A DNA stretch of 6,324 nt from Arenicellales bacterium (lineage in GTDB: Bacteria > Pseudomonadota > Gammaproteobacteria > BMS3Bbin11): the NCBI GenBank assembly GCA_029287965.1, contig JARFQC010000197.1, forward strand, positions 1 through 6,324, read 5' to 3'. Within the stretch, counting starts at the first letter, position 1; the number at the start of each line of letters is the position of its first letter. Below, one piece after another: positions 6,095 through 6,324 of the stretch. A program made the translations under genes and the position numbers. Below the pieces are notes generated by a model that saw only the letters and a list, made by a program, of their open reading frames with translations, had not been told where the DNA came from and ran no database searches.

Positions 6095-6324
6095 CTAGAT
6101 AAACAGGTTGACCGTGGATGTCCGGGCATTATCCATATAGGTTGCCGCACCGGCCCACTCTGAAATCCCCTCTATGAAGTCGGCTTTCGTCATGCCGAAC
6201 AGATCAACAGTCATCTGGCAGGCAATGATGTTGACATCTGATTCAACACAGATGTCCCGCAGTTCTGGAATTCCCGCAACGCCGTTGTTCTTGATGGTCT
6301 GCTTCATCAGTCCCGTGGCCACGC
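6095..6324 (-). CDS. DsrE/DsrF/DrsH-like family protein (C-terminal part, truncated by window edge)
   Basis: The frame is open to the right edge of the window, so the N-terminal part lies outside; the GTG near 6322 should not be taken as the start. The visible 75-76 residues match the C-terminal part of the DsrE/DsrF/DrsH-like family as I know it: a helix (GIPELRDICVESD), the core VNIIACQMTVDLFGMTKADFI with a conserved cysteine, and the closing GAATYMDNARTSTVNLFI. Relatives of this fold include sulfur-relay proteins that carry persulfide on cysteine, and members often lie near rhodanese or TusA genes. Whether this copy moves sulfur cannot be judged because its neighbours are not visible. It is convergent with the PliI-like gene. 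Family assignment is fairly sure, biochemical role is not. Confidence 0.8.
   Translation of the reverse strand, partial: VATGLMKQTIKNNGVAGIPELRDICVESDVNIIACQMTVDLFGMTKADFIEGISEWAGAATYMDNARTSTVNLFI

Overview
The window looks like chromosomal DNA from a Gram-negative bacterium, most likely a gammaproteobacterium. The evidence is a beta-barrel outer-membrane protein, a LolA-like periplasmic protein, a periplasmic lysozyme inhibitor, moderate GC and typical proteobacterial gene style. The genus cannot be named from the sequence. No rRNA, tRNA, CRISPR array, transposase or phage gene is visible.

Positions 7-5016 hold a four-gene block on the minus strand, read from right to left: a TetR/AcrR-type regulator, a 776-residue RND/MMPL-family inner-membrane transporter, a secreted LolA-like protein, and a 403-residue outer-membrane beta-barrel. 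The spacing is tight: 19 bp, then a 38-bp overlap, then 97 bp. One promoter upstream of the regulator probably drives the whole set. That promoter (TTGATT-17-TATGTT) is overlapped by an AT-rich inverted repeat of TGAATAAT-type half-sites, which suggests autoregulation. The proteins cover inner membrane, periplasm and outer membrane, so the block reads as a dedicated route moving a lipid or other hydrophobic molecule across the envelope. The substrate is unknown.

Positions 5017-5314 are a divergent intergenic region with the regulator's promoter and operator and a weaker candidate promoter for the next gene. Positions 5315-5869 (plus strand) encode a secreted protein resembling the PliI family of I-type lysozyme inhibitors.

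Positions 5870-6094 separate two convergent genes and contain no credible gene, but are rich in structure. There are two small hairpins, a 29-nt REP-like hairpin, an 8-bp inverted repeat with a distant partner, and a four-run G-tract on the minus strand that fits a G-quadruplex just after the last gene. Positions 6095-6324 (minus strand) hold the C-terminal part of a DsrE/DsrF/DrsH-like protein that runs off the window edge.

No clearly new system is proven here. The best candidates for follow-up are the regulated envelope-transport cassette and the structured convergent intergenic region.
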